Below are positions 26,741 through 35,270 of a DNA stretch of 43,184 nucleotides, piece by piece. A model generated the notes under the pieces. The model was not told the DNA's origin, did not search any database, and was given only the letters and a program-made list of their open reading frames with translations. The stretch comes from SZUA-584 sp964441275 (GTDB taxonomy: Bacteria; Bacillota; Clostridia; Christensenellales; SZUA-584). The stretch is from positions 1 to 43,184 of the forward strand of contig CAYTUG010000017.1 of the NCBI GenBank assembly GCA_964441275.1. Direction: 5' to 3'. A program made the translations under genes and the position numbers. Within the stretch, counting starts at the first letter, position 1. Each line of letters opens with the position of its first letter.

Positions 26741-26816
26741 TGGTGGGAGCAACAGGGCTCGAACCTGTGACCCTTTGCTTGTAAGGCAAATGCTCTCCCA
26801 GCTGAGCTATGCTCCC
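26741..26816 (-). tRNA. tRNA-Val(TAC)
   Basis: 76 bases, acceptor GGGAGCA, anticodon TAC in CTTACAA, TTCGAGC T-loop, encoded CCA. It is the first gene of the operon. Confidence 0.97.
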
Positions 26817-26841
26817 ACATCTTAAACTGCAACGCTGCAAC

Positions 26842-26870
26842 ATTGTATAATATGAAAGGCATCATGTCAA
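26842..26870 (-). promoter_or_regulatory. promoter of tRNA-Val-Gly-Cys-Leu operon
   Basis: TTGACA and TACAAT with 17-base spacing, 26 bases before the first tRNA. This is a near-consensus stable-RNA promoter. Confidence 0.8.
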
Positions 26871-26940
26871 AATTCAATATTTATCACTATAAGTGTTTAA
26901 TCCCACATTACTCGGCTATAGCCGTATTTTCTTCGTTTTG

Positions 26941-27567
26941 CTACCGTTGTTGTTGTCTTCGGCTGCGCAGCTGTTTTAGCACCTGTTTGGGCGCAACATT
27001 GCTTTGCGCAAAAAGCACAAGCAGATGATAAATAAAATCGGCGCTTTCAGATATTATTTCGTCAGCACTATTATTTTTTGCGGCAATAATTATTTCCGCC
27101 GCTTCCTCGCCTATCTTTTTGCACATCTTGTCAATACCTTTTTCAAAAAGATAGCATGTATAAGAATCTTCTTTTTTTTCATTCTTCCTTTTATTTATCA
27201 GTGCGGACAGCTCTTCAATTACAGAATAATCAGCTAAGCTGTCTTTGCCGTCATAAAGCATATTGAAGAAGCAAGAATAGCTGCCGGTATGGCAAGCCGC
27301 GCCCGTCTGGGATACAAGCGCAAGCAGCGTGTCGCCATCGCAATCCATCTGCAATTTATGCAGTTTTTGCACATTTCCTGACGTCTCCCCTTTACGCCAA
27401 AGCTTTTTACGGCTGCGCGAATAATAAGTCATATCTTTTGTTGCAAGGGTAGTATCAACCGCCTCTTTGTTCATGTACGCTAACATAAGCACAGCATTTG
27501 TAGCCGCGTCCTGCACTACAACCGGTATTAACCCGTCTTTGTCAAATTTTATATCTTGCACATTCAT
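26941..27567 (-). CDS. hisIE: bifunctional phosphoribosyl-AMP cyclohydrolase / phosphoribosyl-ATP pyrophosphatase
   Basis: This fused 208-residue enzyme performs histidine steps 2 and 3. The HisI part (about 1-110) has LAYMNKEAVDTTL, YYSRSRKKLWRKGETSGN and the metal-binding DCDGDTLL and CHTGSYSCFF. The HisE part (about 115-208) has KKIGEEAAEIIIAAKN and SESADFIYHLLVLF. ATG 27567 overlaps the hisF stop by 4 bases; an upstream in-frame extension lies inside hisF and was not used. It ends the his operon. No clear terminator follows; only a short CGGCTATAGCCG palindrome is seen near 26915. Confidence 0.96.
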   Translation of the reverse strand: MNVQDIKFDKDGLIPVVVQDAATNAVLMLAYMNKEAVDTTLATKDMTYYSRSRKKLWRKGETSGNVQKLHKLQMDCDGDTLLALVSQTGAACHTGSYSCFFNMLYDGKDSLADYSVIEELSALINKRKNEKKEDSYTCYLFEKGIDKMCKKIGEEAAEIIIAAKNNSADEIISESADFIYHLLVLFAQSNVAPKQVLKQLRSRRQQQR

Positions 27568-28334
27568 ACAATGTCCCCCTGCAACCGGACGGAAATACCG
27601 TGGTTTTTTAAATACTGTTTTGCATCCTGCACCGTACATTCTCCAAAATGAAAAATTGAAGCAACAAGCACCGCATCGGCGCCCGCCAATAGTATTGCAT
27701 CTTTTAAATGCTCTAATTTGCCCGCGCCGCCCGAAGCTATTACAGGTATGTCAACCGCCTCGGCTATAGCTTTGGTAAGCGGTATATCATAACCGTTTTT
27801 AGTGCCGTCGGCATCCATGCTTGTAACAAGTATCTCTCCCGCGCCTTTTCTTTCAACCTCTCTCGCCCATTCGATTGCATCTTTGCCAGCCGGCTGTTTG
27901 CCGCCGTTAATGTAAACCTCGAAACCGCCGGTTTTTCTTTTCGCGTCTATTGCGCAAACTATGCGCCCGCTGCCAAATTCATCAGCCGCGTTTGATATAA
28001 GCTTAGGGTTAAGCAGCGCCGCGGTGTTTATCGACACTTTATTCACGCCGATGGAAAACATATCCCCAAAGTCTTCAATGGTGCGCATTCCTCCGCCTAC
28101 CGTCAACGGTATTGAAATTTGCCGCAGCGTTTGGGCGACAACCTCTTTCATGATTCCGCGCCGCTGTTGCGAAGCGGTGATATCAAGAAATATTATCTCG
28201 TCCGCACCCGATTCGCAAAACGCTTTCGCCATCATAGCGGGGTCCCCCGCATCGCGTATCCCCTCAAAATTAACTCCCTTAACAACGCGCCCAGCGCGAA
28301 CGTCAAGACATGGTATTATCCTTTTATAACGCAT
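27564..28334 (-). CDS. hisF: imidazole glycerol phosphate synthase subunit HisF
   Basis: HisF is the cyclase half of IGP synthase and uses ammonia delivered by HisH. The 256-residue TIM barrel shows CLDVRAGRVVKG (catalytic Asp11), CAIDAKRK (second Asp) and SGGAGKLEHL. It starts one base after the hisA stop. Its normal partner gene hisH is absent from the operon, so either HisH is encoded elsewhere or the enzyme works with free ammonium. Confidence 0.96.
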   Translation of the reverse strand: MRYKRIIPCLDVRAGRVVKGVNFEGIRDAGDPAMMAKAFCESGADEIIFLDITASQQRRGIMKEVVAQTLRQISIPLTVGGGMRTIEDFGDMFSIGVNKVSINTAALLNPKLISNAADEFGSGRIVCAIDAKRKTGGFEVYINGGKQPAGKDAIEWAREVERKGAGEILVTSMDADGTKNGYDIPLTKAIAEAVDIPVIASGGAGKLEHLKDAILLAGADAVLVASIFHFGECTVQDAKQYLKNHGISVRLQGDIV

Positions 28335-28335
28335 T

Positions 28336-29049
28336 TTATGCCCTCCCGGACCGTATAGCCTGCCTTAGGTCTATATCGCCCGTATACAAAGCTTTGCCGA
28401 TTATCACACCTTGCGCACCCGTTTGCTTTATGTGCGCCACATCTGCGGCACTGCTCATCCCCCCGGATGCAATTATCTGCATGCCCGTTTTTTGCACAAG
28501 ATCTTTTGTAGAATTTACATTAGGACCGCCAAGCATCCCGTCTTTTGTTATGTCGGTATAAATAATGGTGTCAACCCCGAGCCCTTTCACTTTAAGCGCA
28601 AGCTCAACAGGGCTGTAATGTGTAGTTTTTACCCAGCCGTGCGTTGCCGCCCTGCCGTTTTTCGCATCTATTCCGACCGCTATCTGCCCGGGGAACTGCT
28701 TAACAGCCCGCTTTAAAACTTTCATATTTTCAACAGCGGCGGTGCCCAATATCACTCTTTTCACCCCGATAGATAACCTTTGCTCAATATCCTGCAGGCT
28801 GCGCACCCCTCCGCCTAACTGTACAGGTATGCCGACTGCCTCAATAATTGCCATAACCGCTCGTTTGTTGGAAAACTCTCCGCAAAACGCCGCATCAAGG
28901 TCTACAACATGCAAATACTCCGCTCCTTGCGATTGCCACCTACAAGCAACGTCTGCAGGGTCTCCGTATTGCGTAACCTTTTTCATGTCACCCATCTTCA
29001 ACCTAACGCAAACACCTTCTTTTAAATCAATTGCGGGATAAATTATCAT
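28336..29049 (-). CDS. hisA: ProFAR isomerase (HisA)
   Basis: HisA isomerises ProFAR to PRFAR. The 237-residue half-barrel duplicate has the catalytic aspartates in PAIDLKEG (Asp8) and YTDITKDGML, and the phosphate sites GGGVRS and ASGGMSS. It follows hisB by 18 bases; that gap is too short for hisH, which usually stands here. Confidence 0.96.
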   Translation of the reverse strand: MIIYPAIDLKEGVCVRLKMGDMKKVTQYGDPADVACRWQSQGAEYLHVVDLDAAFCGEFSNKRAVMAIIEAVGIPVQLGGGVRSLQDIEQRLSIGVKRVILGTAAVENMKVLKRAVKQFPGQIAVGIDAKNGRAATHGWVKTTHYSPVELALKVKGLGVDTIIYTDITKDGMLGGPNVNSTKDLVQKTGMQIIASGGMSSAADVAHIKQTGAQGVIIGKALYTGDIDLRQAIRSGRA

Positions 29050-29067
29050 GCGGATTCTCCTGAATTG

Positions 29068-29652
29068 TTATAGTACGCCCTTGGTGGAAGGTATGCCGCT
29101 TGCGCGGCTGTCAGGTTCCAACGCAAACCGGACTGCCCGCGCTACCGCTTTGAATACCGCCTCAATTATATGATGCGTATTGTTGCCGTACTCCGCCTTT
29201 ACATGCAAAGTGATTTTTGCCGAAACGGTAAAAGCGCGAAAAAACTCTTCAAACACCTGAGAGCTTATCCCCCCCACAACCTCGTCGGGGCAGCTTACAT
29301 CATAAACCAAACACGCGCGCCCGGAAAAATCAACGCTTGCACTGGCTAACGCCTCGTCCATAGGCACAATTTGCGTTGCGTACCGGCATATATTCTCTTT
29401 GTTTCCCGCCGCTTTAGCGAAAGCCTCTCCAAGTGATATGCCGGTATCCTCAATTGTGTGATGCTCGTCCACCTGCAAGTCGCCTTTTACCGTCAAATCC
29501 AAATCAAAAAGCCCATGCCTTGCAAAAAGACACATCATATGATCAAAAAACCCAATGCCTGTGGCAATTTTGTATTTTCCGGTTCCGTCAACGTTTAAGC
29601 AAAGCTCAACTTTTGTCTCATTGGTTTCTCTTTTTATTGTTGCGTTTCTCAT
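29068..29652 (-). CDS. hisB: imidazoleglycerol-phosphate dehydratase
   Basis: The 194-residue monofunctional dehydratase has its manganese-binding histidines in FFDHMMCLFARHG, VDEHHTIEDTG and NTHHIIEAVFKA. There is no fused phosphatase domain, so histidinol-phosphate phosphatase must be elsewhere. ATG 29652 overlaps the hisD stop by 4 bases. Confidence 0.97.
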   Translation of the reverse strand: MRNATIKRETNETKVELCLNVDGTGKYKIATGIGFFDHMMCLFARHGLFDLDLTVKGDLQVDEHHTIEDTGISLGEAFAKAAGNKENICRYATQIVPMDEALASASVDFSGRACLVYDVSCPDEVVGGISSQVFEEFFRAFTVSAKITLHVKAEYGNNTHHIIEAVFKAVARAVRFALEPDSRASGIPSTKGVL

Positions 29653-30935
29653 TTTATCTCCTCAAATCTTACCGACACACTGCGGGCGTGCGCACAAAGA
29701 CCTTCCGCAAGTGCAAACCGCTCAATATCGGCGCGATGTTTTTTAAGGCTTTCTTTATCATAATAGACGTAGTTAATTGTTTTTGTAAAGCTGTCTACGG
29801 ATAGCGGGGAAGAAAACCGAGCGGTCCCCGAAGTAGGCAACACATGGTTGGTGCCTGCAAAATAATCTCCCACCGTTTCGGGCGAATAACTGCCCAAAAA
29901 AACTGCGCCCGCATTTTTTACTTTGTTTAAATGCTTCAAAGGATCGAGCAGAAGCAGCTCAAGATGTTCGGGCGCGTATTCGTTGGATATATCAAAAGCC
30001 TCGTCAATAGTTTGCGTCAATACTATTGTCCCGAAATTGTCCACGGACCGCATTGCTATTTCTTTTCGAGGCAGCGTGTCAAGCTGGCGTTTTATTTCTG
30101 TTGCCGCCTTTTTCGCCAATCGTTCGCAATTGGTTAGAAGAATGCTTGCCGCCATCTCGTCGTGCTCTGCCTGAGAAAGAAAATCGGCGGCTATGTGGGC
30201 GGGGCTGGCAGACTCATCGGCAATTATTATGACTTCGGTTGGTCCGGCAAGCATATCTATGCCAACAATACCGAAAACCGCGCGTTTTGCCGCCGCCACA
30301 TAAGAGTTGCCGGGCCCGGTTATAACATCCGCCTTTGGCACGCTGCAAGTGCCGTACGCAAGCGCGGCTATTGCTTGCGCGCCTCCTATTTTAAGAATAA
30401 CATCCGCGCCCGCAATATCCGCCGCCACTAACGTCAGCGGCTCTATTGCACCTGTCTTGCCGGGAGGCGTTACCATTATCACCTGTTCAACCCCCGCAAT
30501 TTTTGCGGGTATAATATTCATAAGCACGCTTGACGGGTACGCCGCTTTGCCGCCGGGCACATAAACCCCGGCGCGCTTTACGGGCAAAACCAACCGTCCG
30601 GTAATTGCGCCGTTATCGTTTAGCTCGTATCCGTTGCGCTTTTGTTTTTGGTGAAATGCCAATATATTGCCGGCGCTTTTCCTGATAGTGCCGATTAAAT
30701 CGTCAGGCACAGATGAATAGGCTTCGCTTATCTGCTCTTTGGTAACGCATATGTTTTTTTCGTTTAAAGAAAAGCCGTCAAAGCGTTCAGTAAATTCAAA
30801 AAGCGCAGAATCCCCCCGCTTTCTTACCGCCGATATTATTTCTTCTACAACACTGCGTGCCTCTTCCTGCAAATCCGCCTTTCTATTAAGACGTTTCCAG
30901 ACCGCTTTTATGTTGTTCGATTCGTATATTCGCAT
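29649..30935 (-). CDS. hisD: histidinol dehydrogenase
   Basis: HisD oxidises histidinol to histidine in two NAD-dependent steps. The 428-residue product shows VPGGKAAYPSSVLM, the zinc-binding Gln/His in FLSQAEHDEMAAS, EYAPEHLELL and GTNHVLPTSGTARF. ATG 30935 overlaps the hisG stop by one base (TGATG); a GTG one codon earlier is also possible. Confidence 0.97.
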   Translation of the reverse strand: MRIYESNNIKAVWKRLNRKADLQEEARSVVEEIISAVRKRGDSALFEFTERFDGFSLNEKNICVTKEQISEAYSSVPDDLIGTIRKSAGNILAFHQKQKRNGYELNDNGAITGRLVLPVKRAGVYVPGGKAAYPSSVLMNIIPAKIAGVEQVIMVTPPGKTGAIEPLTLVAADIAGADVILKIGGAQAIAALAYGTCSVPKADVITGPGNSYVAAAKRAVFGIVGIDMLAGPTEVIIIADESASPAHIAADFLSQAEHDEMAASILLTNCERLAKKAATEIKRQLDTLPRKEIAMRSVDNFGTIVLTQTIDEAFDISNEYAPEHLELLLLDPLKHLNKVKNAGAVFLGSYSPETVGDYFAGTNHVLPTSGTARFSSPLSVDSFTKTINYVYYDKESLKKHRADIERFALAEGLCAHARSVSVRFEEIK

Positions 30936-31561
30936 CACTGCACAGCTTTCTGTATTTTTTCTATAAGAGGCCGCAAAACCGATGCCTTAATTTTAAGGCT
31001 TGCACGGTTAACCGCGAGCCTTGCAGAAATTTCACAAACCTGTTCAATAATAATAAGCCCGTTTTCGGCCAATGTTCTCCCGCTTTCTACAATATCCAAT
31101 ATTACGTCCGAAAGCCCAAGCATAGGGCCAAGCTCCACACTGCCGTTAAGTTTAATGCATTCGACCGGCTCGCCTTTTTGCGCATAAAATTTACGTGCTA
31201 TTTCCGGATATTTTGTGGCGACACGCTTGACTGACGATGTTAAAAGGTTTCGTTTTTCGGGAAACCCTGCGATTGCCAAACGGCATTTTGCGAATTTTAA
31301 ATCCGCCATCTCATAAAGCGGCAAATTTGCTTCAAGCAGCGTGTCCTTTCCGACTATCCCCATATCGGCTACGCCGTAGTCCACATAAGTGGGCACATCG
31401 GTCGGCTTAACCATTATGAAACGAATATCACAATTTTTATCGTACAGTATCAGCTTGCGGGAATCATTCCGGATTTCGCTGCAGTCTATACCGCACTTTT
31501 CGAGTATATCGAGGGCTTTTTGCGCAATCCGCCCTTTGGCAAGCGCAATTGTAATCTGCAT
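30935..31561 (-). CDS. hisG: ATP phosphoribosyltransferase, short form
   Basis: HisG catalyses the first step of histidine synthesis. The 208-residue length and absence of a C-terminal regulatory domain identify the short form, which needs HisZ for activity and feedback by histidine; hisZ is 9 bases upstream. Family segments seen are ALAKGRIAQKALDILEKCGI, YGVADMGIVGKDTL and the PRPP loop VESGRTLAENGL. Confidence 0.96.
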   Translation of the reverse strand: MQITIALAKGRIAQKALDILEKCGIDCSEIRNDSRKLILYDKNCDIRFIMVKPTDVPTYVDYGVADMGIVGKDTLLEANLPLYEMADLKFAKCRLAIAGFPEKRNLLTSSVKRVATKYPEIARKFYAQKGEPVECIKLNGSVELGPMLGLSDVILDIVESGRTLAENGLIIIEQVCEISARLAVNRASLKIKASVLRPLIEKIQKAVQ

Positions 31562-31570
31562 GATAACCTC

Positions 31571-32758
31571 TTACAATTCTTTCATACTGCCGTCGGCATC
31601 AAAATATACGGCTTTTTTTGCCGAATACTTCTGCTTTAGGCTCAATAGCTTTTCTTTATCCGCACCCGCATAAAACAATGTGCGGTTTCCTTTTTTCCTT
31701 TGCGATTCCGCGTAATTGTATGCCGCCCCCGCAGCGCTGTCATTGCATGCAACCAACACATCGTTGCCCGTATGGCTGCGCAGCAACCCCTGCCGTTCCA
31801 TGGCTATCATAACCCGCTTGATGCCAAGCGCAAACCCTGTTGCGGGCTGCGGGCTTCCGAATCTTTCTATCAACCCGTCATATCTGCCGCCCGACACAAT
31901 AGGAAACCCTATCCCCTGCGCAATACCCCTAAACACTATTCCGGAATAATAGGCAATATCATGCAACAAGCCAAAATCCACAGATATATGCTTTTCGAGG
32001 CCGTATCCTACCAACAGCCCGTATACGTTGCGCAAATCTTCGACCGCTGCAACGCATTGTTCGCTGTCACAAAGCTCTAATGCTTTATCGAAAATTTCGC
32101 TGTTGCCAAACAATAGCGGCAGCTTAATAATTTTTTCTTTTAAACCTGTTTCAATGTTCAGCTTTTCGGCCGCGGTTTCAATTGCCTGAACATCTTTAGA
32201 ATCAACCGCGTGCCTCAACATATCCAGCTCGCCGTCCGCAACACATTCGCTTACCAATGCCTTGAAAAAATTGACCTGCCCAATATCGATAGTAAACTCT
32301 TTTAAACCCGCAACCTTTAACGCGGAAATTGCAAGCGCTATTACTTCCGCATCTGCGGAATAACCGCTTTTGCCTATAAGCTCAATACCGGCTTGCGTAA
32401 ATTCGCCCGTTCTGCCTAACGAAGGCTCAGCCGCAAACGAATTTTGTATATAGAACAAACGTTTTTCGCCTTTTTGCATTTTTGTTGCGGCAATGCGCGC
32501 TATGGGTACGGTAATATCAGGCCGCAGCACCAATATGCGCCCCGCACAGTCAACTAACTTTAGCATGCTCTCTTGCATGTAAGCGCCAACGCCGCTTCTG
32601 AACACATCGTAATATTCTAACGTGGGCGTTTCGATTTCATCGTATCCCCAAAGCAAAAACCGGTTTCTGATGGAATTTTCAATATTTTTTTTTATACGGC
32701 ACTCGCAAGGCAGGCAGTCTTCCATTCCATCGGGTACATCTCTTTTATATGTATCCAT
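31571..32758 (-). CDS. hisZ: ATP phosphoribosyltransferase regulatory subunit HisZ
   Basis: HisZ is a catalytically inert histidyl-tRNA synthetase paralogue that pairs with short HisG. The 395-residue product contains class II motif 2-like RLFYIQNSFAAEPSLGRTGE and SGGRYDGLIERFG. ATG 32758 (MDTYKRDVPDG) was preferred to an in-frame ATG six codons earlier because AGAGAG lies before it. It is the first gene of hisZ-G-D-B-A-F-IE. Confidence 0.94.
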   Translation of the reverse strand: MDTYKRDVPDGMEDCLPCECRIKKNIENSIRNRFLLWGYDEIETPTLEYYDVFRSGVGAYMQESMLKLVDCAGRILVLRPDITVPIARIAATKMQKGEKRLFYIQNSFAAEPSLGRTGEFTQAGIELIGKSGYSADAEVIALAISALKVAGLKEFTIDIGQVNFFKALVSECVADGELDMLRHAVDSKDVQAIETAAEKLNIETGLKEKIIKLPLLFGNSEIFDKALELCDSEQCVAAVEDLRNVYGLLVGYGLEKHISVDFGLLHDIAYYSGIVFRGIAQGIGFPIVSGGRYDGLIERFGSPQPATGFALGIKRVMIAMERQGLLRSHTGNDVLVACNDSAAGAAYNYAESQRKKGNRTLFYAGADKEKLLSLKQKYSAKKAVYFDADGSMKEL

Positions 32759-32807
32759 AACTCTCTCTTTTATCATTTTACTACGGTAGCACGCTAATGT
32801 AATTTAT

Positions 32808-32836
32808 AGTATAAATCAATTCATGCCGCCAGTCAA
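32808..32836 (-). promoter_or_regulatory. his operon promoter
   Basis: TTGACT and TATACT with 17-base spacing; the leader is only about 43 bases, with no room for a T-box or a His-codon attenuator. Confidence 0.7.
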
Positions 32837-32861
32837 GTTAAAGTTTTATTGCTCATGGATG

Positions 32862-33185
32862 CTCTAAATTGCAAGTTTAATTGCCTACCATATAGTATCA
32901 GTTATACCCAAGCCGCAAACACCTCGTCTGCTGTTCTGTATCCAAACATCCTTCTTGGACAGTTGTTCATCCAGTGCTCAATACGCCGTATAGCTGTTTT
33001 TGTCAGTCTATCTATGTTTGTCCCCTTGGGAACAAACATAGATAGACTGTTGGCTGCATCGTAATGCTCTTAAATATCGTTTCGTCCCTTATGCTGTCTC
33101 TCCATTCTGTCCAGCGCTTCCTTTACGTACTCTTGTTTCTTAGCCTTGAGCTTGAATATCAGCTCTTTGCGGCTCGCCTATCTTC
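32862..33185 (-). pseudogene. IS30-family transposase remnant, centre deleted
   Basis: Two parts of an IS30 transposase survive. At about 33060-33180 one frame reads LIFKLKAKKQEYVKEALDRM followed by FKSIT. At 32902-33056 another reads SLSMFVPKGTNIDRLTKTAI, then NNCPRRMFGYRTADEVFAAW and a stop, the typical IS30 end. The DDE core between them is gone. The element end (32862-32893) matches a sequence at 14260-14303. A 46-base inverted repeat lies inside it at 33005-33050. Confidence 0.7.
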
Positions 33186-33215
33186 TTTTCTATGTATTTT
33201 CAACTTATATTCAAG

Positions 33216-33242
33216 CAAAACAGCCCACCTACCGGGTGAGCC
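33216..33242 (-). terminator. terminator after the perR-like gene
   Basis: GGCTCACC and GGTGGGCT pair over 8 bases (two G-T pairs) with a 5-base loop, followed by GTTTTG, 30 bases past the stop codon of the regulator. Confidence 0.5.
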
Positions 33243-33271
33243 GTTTGCCAATGCTTGGTTATTTGTTTGGT

Positions 33272-33661
33272 CTAAACCTTCTTCTGTCGGCAATCCGGGC
33301 ATAATCCTTCAAACACCGCACGGTGTCTTCCGATGGTATAATCTGTTTTTTCTGCTACCTGTTTATCCAGATTTGAATGGTATGGCAATGGCACATCGCA
33401 CACCGCACCACATTCTGTGCATAAAAAGTGGTAGTGCTTATCCAATTGCCCTTCAAACCGGTCCATATTTGGCAGCTTAACCTGAAGTACTTTTCCTTGC
33501 CGAACTAAAAAGTTTAGATTGCGATATACCGTGCCACGGCTGATCTTGTTGTCAATGGATCGAACATCAAGATATATTTGATCCGCACTAGGATGGTCGC
33601 AGCGTGCCCGAACCGCATCTAAAACCATTTGACGCTGTTTGGTATTTCGTTGCTGCTTCAT
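33272..33661 (-). CDS. perR: PerR-like Fur family regulator
   Basis: This 129-residue metal-dependent repressor has a winged helix (about 1-65; ISRGTVYRNLNFLV is the recognition region) and a dimerisation domain. Structural zinc is held by C81-x2-C84 and C121-x2-C124. Regulatory metal ligands include H23, H76, H78 and D89. Asp89 matches Asp104 of Bacillus PerR, where Fur proteins usually have Glu; this favours peroxide sensing. Position 70 is Glu where PerR has Asp85, a Fur-like feature. It follows katA by 29 bases and probably controls it. Confidence 0.85.
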   Translation of the reverse strand: MKQQRNTKQRQMVLDAVRARCDHPSADQIYLDVRSIDNKISRGTVYRNLNFLVRQGKVLQVKLPNMDRFEGQLDKHYHFLCTECGAVCDVPLPYHSNLDKQVAEKTDYTIGRHRAVFEGLCPDCRQKKV

Positions 33662-33690
33662 GAGTGCACACTTCCTTTAGGTGTTGGTGC

Positions 33691-35205
33691 TTACAATGAG
33701 TTTGTAAGAGTAGCCTGAACCAAGTCGTTATGATCCAATTTAGAAAGTTTCCGAACTTTATCCATGCTTAGTCCGGCAGCCTTGGTGAAACGCTCACCAT
33801 ATTTCGGATCGGCCAAATAACAGTGTACTGCATGACGATACTTAATGTTTTCAGTAACGGAAGCCATATCTTCTACAGTATTTTCAATCAGAATTTGCTT
33901 TTTATCTTCCGTCAGTACGCGCCACAAATTTCCGCCAGCTCGGAAGCAATCATCTGTGGGATCATCTTTAGGATCGTAACGGTACATAGCACCTTCCAAA
34001 TCCAGCAAAGGCTCCATTACTTCGGGTTGTGCGGTCCATGCACCATAACTGTTTGGACTATAGGCTGGTGTGCCACCGTAGTTACCGTCCACTCGCATTG
34101 CACCATCACGATGATATTCATTGACCTCAACTTTTGCACGATTCACCGGGATGTGATTGTGATTGACTCCCAATCGGTAACGCTGTGCATCACCATATGA
34201 AAACAGCCTACCTTGTAGGAAACGGTCAGGACTAAACCCGATACCGGGAACAACATGCGCAGGCGTAAAGGCTGCCTGCTCTACTTCAGCAAAGTAGTTT
34301 TCTGGATTACGGTTAAGCTCAAGTACGCCAACCTCAATAAGAGGATATTCCGCGTGACGCCATATTTTTGTTATGTCAAATGGATTCTCGTAATGATTTT
34401 TTGCCTGTTCTTCGGTCATGATCTGCACATACATTGTCCATTTAGGAAAGTCTTCGCGCTCAATTGCTTCGTACAAATCCTTGCCGTGGTATTCACGGTC
34501 CATCCCGTTAATCTCGGCAGCCTCCCTATTAGAGAGGTTCTTAATGCCTTGCTGGGTCTTAAAATGGAACTTGCACCAGACGCGCTCGTTCTTCTCGTTG
34601 TAGAAAGAGTAAGTATGCTCGCCGAAGAAATGCATATTGCGGAAGGAGGCGGGTATGCCCCGATCACTCATAACAACGGTAATTTGATGGAAGCATTCAG
34701 GCAGCAGTGTCCAGAAATCCCAGTTGTTTTGAGCGGAGCGGCGGCCGGTACGGGGGTCGCGCTTGACGGCGCGGTTCAAGTCGGAAAAGTTATGTACATC
34801 GCGAATAAAGAAGGTTGGAGTATTGTTGCCAACCATATCCCAATTGCCTTCCTCGGTGTAAAACTTCACAGCAACACCGCGGATATCACGCTCGCAGTCG
34901 GCTGCACCGCGTTCCCCTGCAACAGTCGAAAACCTGACAAACAGTTCGGTCTCTGCGCCGGGTTGAAGGACTTTTGCCTTGGTATACCGGGAGATATCAT
35001 GGGTGACTGTCAACTTGCCGTAAGCGCCCCAACCCTTGGCGTGCATACGGCGTTCTGGTACAACCTCTCGGTTAAAGTGCGCCATTTTTTCCATCAGCCA
35101 TACATCCTGCATTACGACAGGTCCTCTAGGACCGGCAGTAATAGCGTTTTCATTGTCGGCTACCGGAGCACCGACCTCATTCGTAAGCTTTTTGTGATCG
35201 TTCAT
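33691..35205 (-). CDS. katA: catalase, monofunctional heme (KatA type)
   Basis: KatA converts hydrogen peroxide to water and oxygen. At 504 residues it is a small-subunit (clade 3-like) catalase. Catalytic His55 lies in RRMHAKGWGAYG, the essential Asn in GNNTPTFFIRD (about 127-128), and the proximal heme ligand Tyr337 in RLFSYGDAQRYRLG. AAAGGGG precedes ATG 35205. A palindromic PerR-like box overlaps its putative -35 region. A heme catalase in an otherwise anaerobe-like chromosome, beside its own regulator and between IS remnants, suggests acquisition. Confidence 0.97.
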   Translation of the reverse strand: MNDHKKLTNEVGAPVADNENAITAGPRGPVVMQDVWLMEKMAHFNREVVPERRMHAKGWGAYGKLTVTHDISRYTKAKVLQPGAETELFVRFSTVAGERGAADCERDIRGVAVKFYTEEGNWDMVGNNTPTFFIRDVHNFSDLNRAVKRDPRTGRRSAQNNWDFWTLLPECFHQITVVMSDRGIPASFRNMHFFGEHTYSFYNEKNERVWCKFHFKTQQGIKNLSNREAAEINGMDREYHGKDLYEAIEREDFPKWTMYVQIMTEEQAKNHYENPFDITKIWRHAEYPLIEVGVLELNRNPENYFAEVEQAAFTPAHVVPGIGFSPDRFLQGRLFSYGDAQRYRLGVNHNHIPVNRAKVEVNEYHRDGAMRVDGNYGGTPAYSPNSYGAWTAQPEVMEPLLDLEGAMYRYDPKDDPTDDCFRAGGNLWRVLTEDKKQILIENTVEDMASVTENIKYRHAVHCYLADPKYGERFTKAAGLSMDKVRKLSKLDHNDLVQATLTNSL

Positions 35206-35256
35206 GATAATTCCCCTTTCTTTTTTATATATGTAAATATTTTAGAGATGTTTGTA

Positions 35257-35270
35257 TCTATAATGATAGA
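35257..35270. promoter_or_regulatory. putative PerR box at the katA promoter
   Basis: TCTATAATGATAGA is an inverted repeat (6 of 7 positions) resembling the PerR box TTATAATNATTATAA. It overlaps a proposed -35 (ATCATT), 17 bases before a TAAAAT -10 at 35239-35244, and also the stop codon of the upstream gene. Confidence 0.45.

Noticed and set aside
26486..26825. Open frames across the tRNA cluster
   Set aside because: They run through four complete tRNA genes and have no independent support.
26910..26935. Hairpin CGGCTATAGCCG as a terminator for hisIE
   Set aside because: The stem is only four base pairs around a four-base loop and no T run follows on the minus strand.
32760..32836. T-box or His-codon attenuator before hisZ
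   Set aside because: The leader is about 43 bases, with no T-box sequence or run of His codons.
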